Notes: a model not told the origin generated them from the sequence alone. A DNA stretch of 64,000 nucleotides from Vicugna pacos (GCF_048564905.1 NC_132998.1:64614484-64678483), one strand, 5' to 3'. Shown: positions 1-12,000, counted from the first letter of the stretch. Program-made: numbers and translations.

Positions 1-223
1 AGTGCAGGTGTCTGTGATGTAATAAGAAGTACATCTTCGTCTTTGTCCCAGTTTCCGGCACAGAGCTTCTAAGACCCTTGGAATTTCCTGAGCAATGGGT
101 GAGAAGAGAATTGTTTTGATGCATTTTAAAAAATTATTTATTCAAAATAGTTTTTTTTACCTTATTTGCAGTTTCAGGAGCATCATTTCTGTTCCTCCAG
201 AATTGTTTCTCTTCCTTCCTTCC

Positions 224-433
224 TGTTTCATTGAGCTGTAACTGACGTACAGCACCGTGTAAGTTTAAGGTATACATCGCAACAACTTGATTTACATACA
301 GCAGGAAGTGATTATCACAATAAGTTCAGTAAAGGCCCAACCTCTCACCCAGGTACAAAATTAAAGAAACAGAAAAAAATTTTTTTCTGTCTTGTGATAA
401 GAGCTCGGAGGACTTACTCCCTTAGCGACTTCC
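224..433 (-). repeat. LINE L1 3'UTR fragment (old L1M-like)
   Basis: The stretch from TTTCATTGAGCTGTAACTG through the 'cacaataagttcagt' and 'cttgtgataagagctc' words follows the L1 3' untranslated region read antisense (TTTATTGAGATATAATTGACATAC... in the consensus as I remember it). The copy is short and divergent, so it predates the camelid lineage. No polyA end or target-site duplication is visible. Confidence 0.7.
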
Positions 434-699
434 TCTGTGACACGCAGCATGGGGGAGGGCGGAGTCCTACCCAGCATGGGCCGCCTTCAGCCTTGCCTGA
501 GTTTACACCACCGAGCCGGCTCCAGTGGCCCCCAGGTAGCTTCAGGAAGGGGGCTGGGTGACAGAGGAGCGCCATGTGATTCAAGGCGGAGAACTTGCAG
601 CCCAGCCTCCTGCCCTGGGGCGGGGGGGCTGGAGGCTGAGCCAGGCACCAATGCAGGGATTTAGCAGTGGCGCCCACGTCTGAGGCATCTGTGAAACCC

Positions 700-1135
700 C
701 TAACCACTGGTTTGGGGACCTCCTGGGCTGATGGGCACATCTCGGCCCTGGGAGCAGCCGGTGCCCAGAGAGGGTGTGGAATCCCCACCCCTTGCCCTGT
801 GCGTGCCTTCCATCTGGCTGTTCCTGAGTGTGTCCTTTGTAATAAACTGGTAACAGTAAGCAAAGTGCTTTCTTGTTCTGCGACGCATTCTAGCAAATGA
901 TCGAGCATGAGAAGGGGTCCTGGGACCCCCAATTCACAGCTGCATGGTCAGAAGTAAGGGTGACCACTTGGGACTTGCAGCTGGCATCTGACGCAAGGCC
1001 ATCGTTGGGGCCAGCCCTCCCCCGGGGGGTCTGTGCTGACCCAGGAGCCAGGGTTAGGACTGAGCAGTTGTGGGGCACCTGGGGGTGGCACTGAACTGGA
1101 GAACTGGCTGGTGAGGGGAAACCGCACATGTTGGT
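700..1135 (+). mobile_element. LTR fossil, probably ERVL-class
   Basis: A polyadenylation hexamer AATAAA at 841-846 is preceded by 'ttccatctggctgttcctga' and followed by 'ctctagcaaatg'-like and 'ggtcagaagt' words. I recognise this order from an ancient mammalian LTR family. The segment closes near 1131 just before 'ttggtgacagaagtg', which resembles a leucine-tRNA primer-binding flank. This is an old, degraded solo LTR. The family name is uncertain and the 5' boundary is a guess. Confidence 0.5.
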
Positions 1136-1399
1136 GACAGAAGTGTCTGGTTGTCGGAAACAGACCACAGCCGTCCTGCGTCTCAGACACCTCCGTGCAG
1201 CCGCACGTGAGACACGGCCAAGCTGTCATGGTTTGGGAAGGAAGGCTCACCTGTGACTGCCCCTCCCGACCCTCGTACCCGCCATGGGTTCCAGAATTGT
1301 TCCTGTGACGTTGTGGAATTGGCCACACGGGACTCTAGGCAGGGTGGGGACAGGTGACACTTCCCTGAACACTTCATTAATTAAACACAGTCATGAAAT

Positions 1400-1535
1400 A
1401 CAGTCTCCGGGCCGGGCCCTGGGCACCAGGGTGCAGACAGCGGTGTGGACAGGACATTCTCTGCCCGTAGAGGTTTTCACTCTTCACCTAACTGACAGTC
1501 GCCGAGTGCCTGCCATGTGCCAGCTTGGTCTGGGG
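1400..1535 (-). repeat. L2/MIR-type antisense remnants
   Basis: 'ccgggccctgggcaccaggg' followed by 'gtggacaggacattctctgc' resembles the L2 antisense text '...ctgggcgctggggatacag...aacaagac...ctgccc'. A second start, 'cgagtgcctgccatgtgcca' near 1503, matches the common L2/MIR antisense word 'gagcgcctactatgtgcca'. Both are heavily diverged short remnants, and their assignment between L2 and MIR is unsure. Confidence 0.4.
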
Positions 1536-1549
1536 CGACCCTGAATTTC

Positions 1550-4500
1550 ATGAACAAACTTCAGCTGGAGCACACGACCCCTCTGCTGGTTTAGATTCCT
1601 CTGTCTTTTCTGTCTCATTTCTTTTCTTTAATAAACAGAACTTGGCTATTAATAGCCACCGAAAACACATACATTTACTGGGTTATATTTAAGAATGTTT
1701 CTACCAGGAGATGCATAATGACTTCTAAGTTAAGCACAGTGTTCTGGAAAGGAAACTGATTTATCCACAGGAATCCTGCTGTAACTTCCTCCCGGTTCCA
1801 ACTAAAGATAATGCAAAACAGGGTAGGCATGCACGGACTCATTTGGCAGTGAGCGTGATGACGCCAGGGAGGATGATGATGGCGGTGACAGTGATGAGGA
1901 CACTGCAAGGTCTGCATCTTGGTGCCCCTCAGCTTCCTGATGACCTGTCTGCACCTCAGCTGCTCTCTCCCCGTCCTGGGCGGGTGGAGACAGGTCCCCG
2001 TGGGCACACCTCTGGTTAATTGAGTGTCGCTAGGTGCGGCATCTCCGATAGGTTTGTCATGTGCGTTATTTCTGCTCCTCAGTCAGCCCTAGATGTGAGG
2101 CTCCCCACTTCCCGGGGAGGGAATGTGGGCTCAGCAACCGACGGAGACTTGTCATGTGGCTGGAGGTGAGAGTCCGAGTCCAGAGCAGCTGGACAAGGGC
2201 CTGCTGTTCTCCTGTGGCACAGAACGGTTCAGGAAGGGCCGTGCCTCCTGCACGGGGCACACCCGAGGTGGCTGGGCGGAGCTGGGGCTTGGGATCAGGC
2301 TGATGGAAGCCCTCCCACAGCCCTTTGGCGGCTGCTCCTTCCTCGGGGAACGCCTTCCCCGCCCTTCCGGGGTCCATACCTACCCGCTTTGAAGCTCCAT
2401 CTGACTCCAGGTCCTCTGGGAGCGTCTGCTTCATCCGTGGGTGGAGATAACCCCGCTCTTACCTCTGCCCACTTTACCTCATGGGGGCTCAGCCCCTCTC
2501 TGGGCACGGCCGTGGGGCTGCACTGGGAGTTCTTTGTCCCTCTCCTGCTCCGCCAGCCTCCCGAGAGCTGCCTCCCGCGTCCCCGCCCCCCGCCAGGGCC
2601 TCACAGACAGCCTCCTGGATGGCTGTTAAGTGTGTGGCTCTGTGAAGAGGCAGGGGACGTTTGCAGGGAAATCAGGCAGTGGAGTCCTGTCTGTACTCGG
2701 CAGGTCGTGGGGAGCGCCGAGCGCTTGGGGCGGCGCAGGGAAGGGGGTTGTGGGAAAGTTTGTAAGACAATGGGGATTGACTTGTTGATGTAGAGGGGTG
2801 TGGGGGGGCCTGGGACCCACTGCAGGGCCAAGGGATGAGCACTGGGTTACTTCCAAATTGCTGCCCACCCCTTGCAACTCGATCCCCGCCCCTGGTCAGG
2901 CAGGGAGGCCGGGGGTGGGGCCTGGGGGTCGTGCCGGTGCCCCCGCTGATGTGATCACCATGTTCAATCTGTAGTCAAGGAGCTGTAGACGTTACGGAAA
3001 AAAAATGGGGATGGGTGATGCTGGGGAGGGGTGTCCCCGAAGACCATTGTCAACCCTTAAAATGGGGTTTTAACCAATAAAAACGGCAGATCTCCCGTCT
3101 CTAAGTGACAGTGGCGTTTCCCGCGCACAGTGCGCGCTGTCCGCAAAACGTTCGTGTGAGATTCTGGGGCTTGTTGGGAACTTTTCTGAACCCCGTTTTT
3201 TTCAGTTTGTAAACCTGCTCTGGCTCCCTGAGTTGGAGATGTTGACGGAGAAAGAAAAAGGGGAAGTGGAACCTGAAAGCTGAGGTTCATGCTTTACTCA
3301 GGGTCCGCACTGAGAACTACAGCCCGAGGACGGCCTCTCGGGTCGCTGCGAGGGGCTGTTCCCAGGGGTGGGGGTGGTGGATGTATAGGAGTTTTCATTT
3401 ACAAAAACACAGGTCATTGAACATCAAAAGACAGCTGCTAATTACAAAAAAACAGACTTCTCAGGTTAATGAATTTAGTGCTTTTCTGTATGTAGGAAGA
3501 TGCAAGATTCTGGGCTCATTGAAACCATCCCTTTGACGTGCGGCCTCTCTAGGGCCAGTGTCCTGCTCTTCCGCATCCTGAACCCCCTCGGGCGCACCAT
3601 CAGGGCGGCTGCAGTGGCTGAGGGCTTGATGGCCGCAACTTCCTTTGCGCACTGAGATGGCAGGTGACACTCTTTGTCCACAATGGCCTCCCCCAGAGGT
3701 TCCTGGTCTTCCTGTGGAGGATGTGGTGATGGAGACCACCTCGATGAGCCTTAGCTGTGAGTCCTGACCTGCCTTGGGGTCCAGCCTACCCTAGTCTCGG
3801 GCTCCCTCCTTTGGAGCTGGGGAGCCCAGCCAGGCTCTGGTTTCTCTCCCTGGGCTTCCCAGCGGGCTCCATGTCTACCCTTGCTCTGTTTCCTTTTTTC
3901 CTTCCCTGGTCTTCTTGGAGCCCCCAATTTTTAAACCATCCCCACAGGGCTCTACTGGCTCATTCTAGAACATAATCATAAAGATTACGCTTAGGGCGAG
4001 GATGTGTGTACCTGTTCCCAGGACGAGGGATCTTTGAGAGATGGTTTACAAGTAGGCAGAGCACAGATGCGCATCTGGGCGTGCACTTGTGTGCAGACAC
4101 TTACCTGGGAGGTGGAGAGCTAGGCTTTTTATTGAAGGGGCTGGCGGGTGACGCAGTATCAGCTCTGCAGCCCACAGACGTGGTGTCCAGTCCTGAGCCC
4201 AGCACGCGCTGCCCCCTGGGCACAAGTGTGAGTGTGCCCCTTCAAGGATTCCGCGTCTCCCAGAGTTGTCGGGGACTCGGGGATAACGAGTTAGTGAATG
4301 GTAATGAGTATAGTTAACTGCTATTTTTATTATTATTTATAAACATGTCCCACTTTTGAGTCCTCTGCACAATGGCCGAGAAAACTTACAGCTAAATGAA
4401 TATTTACAGCATCTCACAGTTTGTAAAAATCCTCCCTCTGCACCCTAAGAGGTGCATTCCCCTTCATCCTGTGCTCTCTCCAGCCTCAGCCCGCTGAGCA

Positions 4501-5150
4501 TCACCCGCCGTCCCCTGACGCGGAGGAGGGGAGGTGACACCCGAAGCGCCCTCCCGGCCACGTGGCTGGGCGTCCCCCTCCCTGGACTGAGTTACCTGTG
4601 GGCTGGCAGCCCGCAGGGCTGGTCATCAAAGGCTCAGTGAAGAGGATTAAAGAGTATTAGGCAGCAACGCATCCAGAGAGCACTGCTACCCCCCCTTCAG
4701 GGCACTAACCGCCCTTTAGTCCAGCGGCTACTAACTGACTCTTTGATAAGCAGCGCCCCTGACGGCTGCATGGGAGCCCCTCCGCAGGGGCTGGGCGCCT
4801 GGGCTTCCGGGCAGAATAAACGCTCAGCCTCTCTCTCCCACGTGCGTATATGACGTGCGTTTATTTGAAGAGAGAAGATCAACAGAAGCTCATTCTCCTT
4901 CTGAGCTCAGCCTGCCCTGCAGGGCCCAGCAGCCCCGCTCTGAGCTCCGAGAGGCCAACACGGCCGGTCCTCTGCTGGGCGTCTGCTGTCCTAGTGGACA
5001 CAAGATGGGTAGCTGATCTCCCCCTTGGCCTCTGTCAGAGCCCACCTGGGACGCCCAGCGGGTGTTCTGACCGCTCACCACCACCCGAGTTCTTGAAGGT
5101 CGTGGGCAGCGTTGGAAGGTGGGGGCAGGGCACAACCACTAAAGGGGTGA
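1550..5150. other. GC-rich DNA without recognised gene
   Basis: I see no exon structure, repeat family or RNA gene that I can name here. Open frames up to about 134 codons exist on both strands. They overlap one another, lack recognisable domains, and are of the length expected by chance in GC-rich DNA. The run around 2890-2930 has closely spaced G tracts that could form a quadruplex. An AATAAA at about 4815 near 'acgctcagcctc' faintly recalls an LTR polyA region but is not enough to call one. Confidence 0.5.
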
Positions 5151-5159
5151 AGAGCAGTT

Positions 5160-5650
5160 AGCGCCAAGATGGCGGGGAAGTCAGCTCCCAGCGGACTCTG
5201 AGGCCCGAGGTGGTGGGAGGCGTGACCTCCGGTCGACCCTGGGCTTCATTATATGCTGACTGTAATACATCAGCATGAGACTGACACTCCCGCCGGTGCC
5301 ACCACAGTCCCAAGGCTGACCCGGAAAGCTCAGGAGGGTGGGCTCCAATCCCTGGGAGTCCCCGCCCCTTCCCCAAAGAAGTGGGAACAATCCTCGCACC
5401 TGTTACCGTGTGCAGTAAGCACGCCCGTAAAAGCTGGCCACACGGGGCGCGTGGCCTTTCGTGGCCCCGCCTCCCGAGGCGGCCAGCGTGTGGTCTACGG
5501 GGTGTGCCTGCTGCTACCCTAACCCCCACTCCCGATGCCTCGTGGCCTCTCTGGCCCTCTGAGACGGCCCCCTCCGTCTGTGGAGCGTGTATCTCTGGAT
5601 AAATCCACTTCTGCTCAGCTGCGGCTCGCTCTTGACTCCCTTCCTGGGGA
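5160..5650 (+). mobile_element. Solo LTR fossil, class I ERV-like
   Basis: The order of blocks matches a mammalian class I ERV LTR that I recognise from memory: 'caagatggcgggg', then 'gactgacactcccgcc', 'gggagtccccgccccttccc', a lysine-rich-looking AAAAGCTGGCC stretch, 'ctctgagacggcccc', 'gtggagcgtgtatctctgg' and an ATAAATCC polyA-like region near 5599. The last blocks correspond to R and U5. No matching second LTR or internal region is visible, so it looks like an old, degraded solo LTR. The exact subfamily is not known to me. Confidence 0.6.
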
Positions 5651-5764
5651 AGCCCAGGCCCCTCACCTGCTGGGGTGCGTCCCAGGGCCGCGCCGGGAGC
5701 TGGGCACGGCCCTCCGCTCCTGCCCGTGCTCCTGCACCGGCGTGAGTGTGCGCCGCGCAGGAGC

Positions 5765-5930
5765 TCTTCCCTTCCCACCTCGCCCCCTCCCCTCCTCTCT
5801 GCCCCCTCCCCTCGTCTCGTCTTCTCTGTCACCTTTATCTCCGCCTGCTCCTCCTCCTCTTTCTCATCTTCAACTTTGTCATCACTTTCGTTTCTTTCTT
5901 CTTCGCATCTGCCTCTTCCTCCTTCTCCCC
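5765..5930 (+). repeat. CT-rich polypyrimidine tract
   Basis: About 165 bases are almost entirely C and T on the + strand, with TCC, TTC and CTCC units in no fixed period. Read on the - strand it gives a glutamate/lysine/arginine-rich open frame, which is an artefact of the purine-rich strand. Such mirror-like polypurine tracts can adopt triplex DNA, but nothing here demonstrates it. Confidence 0.85.
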
Positions 5931-6479
5931 CGGTCGTGTACATTAGGCTACTTTAATAAAATAGTTTGTATCCATTTACTTAAACCGACAAAGCTAGTTT
6001 ACAAGGAAGATGCTGGGTCTGGTGCTGGGTGTTGAGTAGCAATGAGAGACAGTTTGTGAAGGGGGCTCTTTCCAGAGTGATGTTGACCTGAGATGGCCTG
6101 AGACCCCCGGGGACGCCAAGTCCTGGGAGAGGTGAGGCCCCCCGAGGATGCTGTGGTCCTGCCATGCCCCAGCCTCGGTCACCTTCATGACAGAGCCCAT
6201 CTTGATTTCAGCCTCCTCTGGAGCCAAGCTTGGCTGCAAGCTGGGGCTTTGACTCCGAATGCTATGACGTGCATTTTCACCCCCCGTTAGAGCTCTGCCG
6301 TCACGCCCAGCCTCAGCCCCAGCTCAGGGCCGGGTCAGCATTCTTGGCCGTTCCTTCCCCTTGGCCTGACTGCTGTCTCCTTGCCCCGGAGAGAGCAAAC
6401 CCGCCAGCTCGCAGTCACCACGGGCAAACTCTCTGAAGACATCTAGAACTTAGGCCAGTGGGAAGGGCTAAGGGGCAGA

Positions 6480-7745
6480 GGGAGAGGGCTAAAAACTTGG
6501 GAGGTGGGCAGAGCTGTCACGTGGCCAATGGATGAGTCTCGTGTGGCCTTGAGGGACCAAAATACGACCGAGGTGGAATCTGTCTCGATGGAGGGACCCG
6601 TTTTCTACCTCTTGGGGCTGACCTTACATGGAATGTTACAGTAAAGATAATTCACAATGCTTGTTTAAAAAGAGTAAGGCGGGGGGCCTAGCAATGGGGC
6701 TTTGAAGCGGGGGAGAGAGGCTGCGCTCAGCCCCAAATGCAGCAAGGAAAAGTGGGAATTTACAGCCAAGGAGCAGGATGTTGAGGTGGGGAGGGGTTGG
6801 TGGATGGAAAATTACCAAGGGGAAACACTGGGGCTGAGGGGGACTCTGGCTAAACTAACATGGTGGGCTTCCTGTGGACAGCAGGCCAGGGCGGCCTGAC
6901 ACCACGTGGGGGTGCTGGAGCGGGGGAGCTGCGTCAGATGTGGAGGGATTGGTGGGAGACAGTAACAAGGGGGGCGGGGCTAACCCCGAGTGTGTCTGCC
7001 TTGCAGAAGTAGGCGGCCAGGCAGTGGGGGGCCCTGCAACGCCCGCTGCACGAGCTCACGGGAGGACCCGGAGCCTGAATTCCTGGCCCCCGGCTGCTCT
7101 CTTTACTGATGATCCAGACAAAGAGGATGAGCTGAGGCCTCCCAGGTCTTCAGGTGGAAACAAAGAATAGTTCTCAGCAACTTAAGATTTTAAAAAGAAT
7201 AGACGACTGTTAGCAGGGGGGAGAAGTAACCAGAGCAAAGAGTAAGCCAGTCGCAAAGACTCCCGGGTCTGTTTCAGAGGCAGAGCTCAGCCTGAAGCTG
7301 CGGCCGTTTGGCAGGACCCAGCCCTCCCTGAGCACTCAGCCAGCAGACTGAGGGGGCCTGGGGACACCGACGCTCACACTGCTGGCCCGCGTGCCCTCAC
7401 CCAACTAGGTGCCTGGGTTTTGTCGGCCTGCAGTGAACTTTGCCTTATTTTGATGTGAAAATCCCATCCCCAGGGTGGGAATTGTCACCATTTTTGAACG
7501 TGCAATGTATGTCTGAGCAGGTTGTCACCTAGCACTCCACCTCTGCGTGGAAGGGCACACTCGCCCTTTCATGAACATGCATGCGCCCTTAGCTTACAAC
7601 TCGTCTGATCCTGCTTTCCGGGGAGACGGCTCTCTGAGGGCTAGCTCCCTGTCTCCTTACCGGGTACAAGTAATAAACGCTTCTGCTCTGATAGAAAGTC
7701 CTTAGCGTGCTCACTGACTGTGCACCCCAAGCGGCGGACCCATTC
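6480..7745 (+). mobile_element. Possible long LTR-derived segment
   Basis: The 3' part (about 7490-7740) has the look of an LTR R-U5: 'gatcctgctttccggggaga', 'gctagctccctgtctcctt', then AATAAA at about 7671 followed by 'cgcttctgctctga'. The upstream part contains 'gtgggaatttacagccaagg' and 'gtggacagcaggccaggg', which recall U3-like sequence of old LTRs. Whether this is one long LTR or two separate fossils cannot be decided by eye. It is old and degraded. Confidence 0.35.
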
Positions 7746-8394
7746 GTACTTGTAATCTGATCAGATGGTGAGGGCCCTGGCTAAGCCTAGCAGGGTTCCT
7801 TGTAAAGTTAGACATTGCAGAGACAAACACAGAAGCCAGAAGTCAGAGCCTGGCTGAGAAGAGTTCAGAAGAGCCTGATTTGAGTTTGCTCACAGAGAGA
7901 CTCTGTCAGGTATGGGGCGCTCCTGGCTTCGGTGGGCTCCCCACCCCAGGGCAGCGGCGGGAGGACCCTGGATGGTTTGGCTGTGTGACCCCTGGGTCAG
8001 CATGAAAGCTGAAACCTGACGTTTCTGAAATGAAATGGAGACCGACTTGAGCCCGACTGCACGCTCAGAAACTCTGCAAGCTGCTTCATCACCGAATTAC
8101 TCCACCTCTAATCGCACACCGCGTCACAAACAGGCTCCTGGACGCTGGCCATCGGGGAAGCTCGTGTAATTTCACCGTCTGATGAAGATGATGTCTCGAT
8201 GGGCTTTGCAGTCAGCTTTACTGAACATACGTTGGTGCTAAGTTTCTTTGAATATCACGTTTTCAGGTGCTTTCAGGGGCTGCTCCCACTGCAAGGCTCA
8301 GATCTGAATGTAAGCGGCGGAGACCCACTCCCAGGACGCCAGACGCGCTCTGGCGCCCCAGCTGAGTCCCTTTAGCTCCCTCGGGGCAGTGTTC

Positions 8395-8760
8395 TCACCA
8401 GGAAACATCAGCAAATAACTGGCTGCCTTGTGAGCTTGATTCAAAGTCATATATACCTGCAGCTCCTGGGTGCAGATAAGTGGGGGGTTACTGTCCAATC
8501 TTCCCGTCCGGGGAGAAGCCATGTGCCATATCCTTGACATCGGTGCAAAAACACTGCGGTGCCATGGTGACAAATCAATGCTTTGTGGACAGAGACTTCC
8601 ACACCCTAAAATCATTTCCTTCTGGGTCCTGGCACAAGAAAAATTACTTTGCGGGGAGACCTTAAAGGCTATTCAAAACCATATCAGTGTGAGAATAATC
8701 TTTGGGGATAATATTTGCATGGGTCCTCATTATACGAGTAAAACCTACATTTAAGCCAAC
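8395..8760. promoter_or_regulatory. Candidate conserved non-coding element with octamer
   Basis: This block keeps a balanced, non-repetitive composition inside GC-rich DNA. It carries an exact octamer ATTTGCAT at 8713-8720 (the POU-factor word), plus 'ggggataata' and 'gtgacaaatcaatgc'. No repeat family is recognised and no long frame has a known domain. That it is a conserved enhancer is inference; conservation cannot be seen from one sequence. Confidence 0.35.
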
Positions 8761-9109
8761 TTACCTACCGAGGTGTTTCCCTCCCGCTCGCCGCAGAAGA
8801 AGAAGGAGCCTCAGGGGAAGGGGGAATGCATCCGACTGGACCCTCCCTCGCTGGCCGTGTTTCACAGCAAGGGGCCCGCGATGAGCTTGCAAACGGAGGA
8901 GGGGGGAGGTCGGGGCAGAGCTGGCAGGTCCTCAGGGTCAGAACAGGGAGGGCCCCCTCTTAGGGGCATGGGGAGCCCACGCAGCTGTGTGTCTGGGCAC
9001 CGGGGCCCTCCTGGCCGTGCTTTGGAGGGTCCTGCGGCTGGGACGTGTGGAGGAGGGAGGTGAAGCCACCTGAAGGGTGAAGAAGGTGATGCAACCGAGC
9101 GGAAAGCGT

Positions 9110-9265
9110 GAGAGCGGATACGCGGTGAAGGGAAGCGCTGCTTCCGAACTTCATTCGCGCACGCGCACACGCACGGGTGCCGTCTGCGGGCCCAGCGACC
9201 GCCGCGGGACGTGAGGCGCGCTTCCTGCGCGACGTCGGGCGGCGCGTGGGTGACTGCTCTGAACT
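9110..9265. promoter_or_regulatory. CpG-dense patch
   Basis: CpG is very frequent over about 150 bases, including 'cgcgcacgcgcacacgcacg', 'gaccgccgcgggacg' and 'gcgcgacgtcgggcggcg'. The length is at or below the usual CpG-island minimum. No TATA box, exon or splice pattern beside it can be defended. It may be a small island, or CpG retained through GC-biased conversion. Confidence 0.5.
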
Positions 9266-9559
9266 TCGGCTGCTCTTGGCCAAATGCAAGGCCACGAGAG
9301 CCCGGTGTGCACACGTCCTCCTGCCTGGAGTGGCCGCCAGCCTTTCTTCCCAGCGCTCCCTCGTGTGTCCGCCTTATCACTTCGGTGCACACTGGAATTC
9401 TGTTCATCTGTCTCCTCTTCAGCCGGGCTGTGGCTCGGGGACTGGGTTTCTCCTTCTGCTCCAGGTGCCCACTGAACGGAGCTGATGAGAGTCACCTGGG
9501 CCCTTCCCCAGCGGTTCTGTCCTTCGGTCTTCACATCATCACCTTACAGTCCTAGGTGA

Positions 9560-10245
9560 GAAAGGTGAGAAAAGAGCAGGTGACACTTTGTGGGTGGAGG
9601 GGGCAAGGGCAAGATCCAATAGGTAACAGAGAGAGGAGGCTTTCCGATGTAAGACCCGTAACTCGTGGCTGCCTGGTGGTTACCGCCGTGGCAGAAGTGG
9701 CCGCTCTGCCCCAGGGCGTCTCAGCCTTGGCGTGGGGACGTTGGGCCTGGCAGATCTCCCTGTGGGGCTGTCCTGGGCGCTGTGGTTTCTCCAGCAGCAA
9801 CCCTGGCCTCCACCCACCAGACGCTCACAGCGCCCCTCCCTGGGGCAAGGTGTTACCACCGGATGTGCCCCAGCAGCTCTCTGACGGGGACCGCTGCTCT
9901 GTGACAAGAATTTTGCAGAACTGTCACTTACAGAAATATACCTGCTGTAAGGAGCACTTTTGAAAGTTTTACTAGACTGTAGGCAAAGGTGTTTCTTTCG
10001 CCCCGTTCTCCAGTTCTCTTCCAGAAGGCAGCTCGGCTTCCTGCTTGCAGCCACAGAGGCGGTTTATGCCCACAGACACTCAGGGACACACAGCCACTGC
10101 ATCTCTCTCTCTGCTGAAACAGAGCGTCTCAGTGTCTTTTCTCATGTGATGGTTTGTCTTGGAGATTTTTTCATATCAGGGCACACAGAGAGGGACAAAC
10201 TCATGGCAAACAAGTATTCGTAACAACTGTGGGATTAAGAGTTTA
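9560..10245. other. Unassigned DNA
   Basis: I recognise no repeat or gene in this stretch. Overlapping frames of up to about 135 codons occur on both strands with no domain or biased composition, and are judged to be chance frames. Confidence 0.45.
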
Positions 10246-10249
10246 ACCC

Positions 10250-10385
10250 ACCAACCTATAATGGAAAAGCATATGAAAACGAATGTCCATACGTGTATGT
10301 ATGACTGGAACACTGAGACTTCCTGCTGATCCCCAGAAACTGACACACTGCGACTGAGTAGCCTTCAACAAAAAAGGAGGAAAAG
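10250..10385 (+). repeat. LINE L1 3' end, ungulate type
   Basis: 'ctataatggaaaagcatatg' followed by 'gtgtatgtatgactgga' and 'cagaaactgacacac' parallels the sense 3'UTR of even-toed-ungulate L1 (TATAATGGAAAAGAATATG ... ATATGTATAACTGAATCAC ... GAAACTAACACAAC). The segment closes with an A-rich run at about 10370. Only the last 140 bases are present, so the copy is severely 5' truncated. Confidence 0.65.
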
Positions 10386-10389
10386 AGTG

Positions 10390-11680
10390 TGACCTACCCC
10401 AAGTGGAGTGAAGTGTACTCGGAAGACTCTTCGGCGTCCTCGGAGCGCGGTGTAAGCTTTGCCCTCCTGGTAAAGTGCTGCGAAGGGTTACGTACGTGAC
10501 GCCCTCCATGCGCAGGCACCGCTGGGTTCCCGGTGAGGTTTTCCTCCTGCTCCTGGGCTCTGTTTCTCCGTCTCCGACAGCGTTCCCCTGTATTTTGCAC
10601 TCAGGTTCCCTCCTCAAGTGAGATTGGTGTCTTCCTTCTTGAGTTTTATTTGTAAAGTTTCTGTTTCACTGCAATTCACCTTCACAAAGATAATCTGGAA
10701 TCTGGCTTCCCTTCTGCTCCCTCTGTTACACGTTAAGCAGCACCACAACGCCCTGCTTTAAGGAGCAGACAGGGTTCGTTCTTGAAGCTGCCTGGCCCTG
10801 GGGCCTCTGCGGGCGGCTTCTTTATGCCCTGAAGTCTTTCTGCTTGTATTGTCAATATTAAATATTACCTGTGGATTCCAACAGTACGGAAGTGAAACAC
10901 GCTCTTTTTTTCTTTTTCTTCTTGCCTCTTTCTCTCCTCCCTCCCCTCGTCAGATGCTATTACTTCTCTGCTGTCACGTTGGATCGTATTTGCTTTCCAT
11001 TATGTGGTCATAATTCCTACCCTTACTTTTGTCTTAAAACTGTAATGAAACAGCGTCACTTCTCACATCAGCCCTTCTGCAGTGGTTTTTCTCCTTTCTC
11101 GACAGAATTGTCTTCCCTGAATCCCTGAATCGTCAAAAATATTTGTCTCTAGCGCAGACATCTGATTGAAAGTCTAGTTGAGGAAACAAAAACCTATGCA
11201 GATTTTGTCGGCATGTTTCTTTATCTCCTACAACGGAATCTTCTTTTTTGGAGGCTGGTTAGAATTGTTTCTCCTTACAAGCGCCTTGATACGCTCTCCT
11301 GCGCGTTCTGCGGGCTCTCTGTGATGGCTGGCCTCCGCGGTGGCACCGGGCTTGCCCTAAGGCTCCCTTTCCTCCTGTGTGTGGCGAGGCTTTGCTCCTC
11401 ACAGTCAAACGCTTTTATTTTGTAAAACTCTTCCTGTGTCCCTTTGGTTAGGTTCTGCTGACTGGGGGCACCCATGATGCTCCCGCCAGGTCTTGCTTTA
11501 ATCTTCATGTTTGTTATTTCCTCGTTAGTCATCTCGCGTTCTTTGCTCGGTTCGGTTTTATCCATTTTGTTCCCTTGGTGGTATCCTGGGTGCCTTCCTC
11601 CGGGAGTGTCTGTGTGCTGAGAAAGCCCTGCTTCCATGGCAGCGTCTGTCTGGTGACGGACACAACTTTTCCCTTGGACC
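10390..11680. other. Unassigned, partly AT-rich DNA
   Basis: No gene or named repeat is recognised. The part from 10,620 to 11,250 is AT-richer than its surroundings and not obviously repetitive. The frames on both strands are short and featureless. Confidence 0.4.
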
Positions 11681-11684
11681 TTCC

Positions 11685-12000
11685 TCTCCGAGGCCGCCCA
11701 GCGGCGCCGTGTGCACTTCCCCGCGCTCGGCCCCCGGGGCGGCCGGAGTCTGCAGCCCCGGGCCGCGCTCCGCTGGCCTCACCCAGAGGGGCCGCTGGAC
11801 CCATGGTGCTGGGCTGGCGAACGGCGCGCTCCCGGCCCAGCCGCCCTCTGCCCTGAGCTCTCCGTCCGTCCGTCCGTCTTTCCGCACGGCTCCGGCCGGC
11901 GACCCTCCGCTCGGATGCCTTTGTGATGACGGGTCGCACCTGCACAGGCGGGGACGCCTGCAGGGCCGCCCGCCCGCTCTGCCTTGCCTGGGGCGCTCCT
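11685..12000. promoter_or_regulatory. CpG island candidate
   Basis: The stretch is dominated by G and C, with CpG occurring roughly every 8-10 bases ('gcggcgccg', 'ccccgcgctcggccc', 'gggccgcgctccgc'). It includes a (CCGT)n run at about 11861-11878. Such islands usually mark promoters of housekeeping or developmental genes or lncRNAs. I cannot see a supported exon on either strand, and the long frames across it lack any domain. Confidence 0.55.

Noticed and set aside
841-846. AATAAA as the 3' end of a host gene
   Set aside because: The surrounding words belong to an LTR-like fossil and no upstream exon is supported.
5158-5943. A 261-codon glutamate/lysine-rich frame on -
   Set aside because: Its acidic start is the antisense of the CT-rich tract, and the rest overlaps an LTR-like fossil. 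No start context or homology is recognisable.
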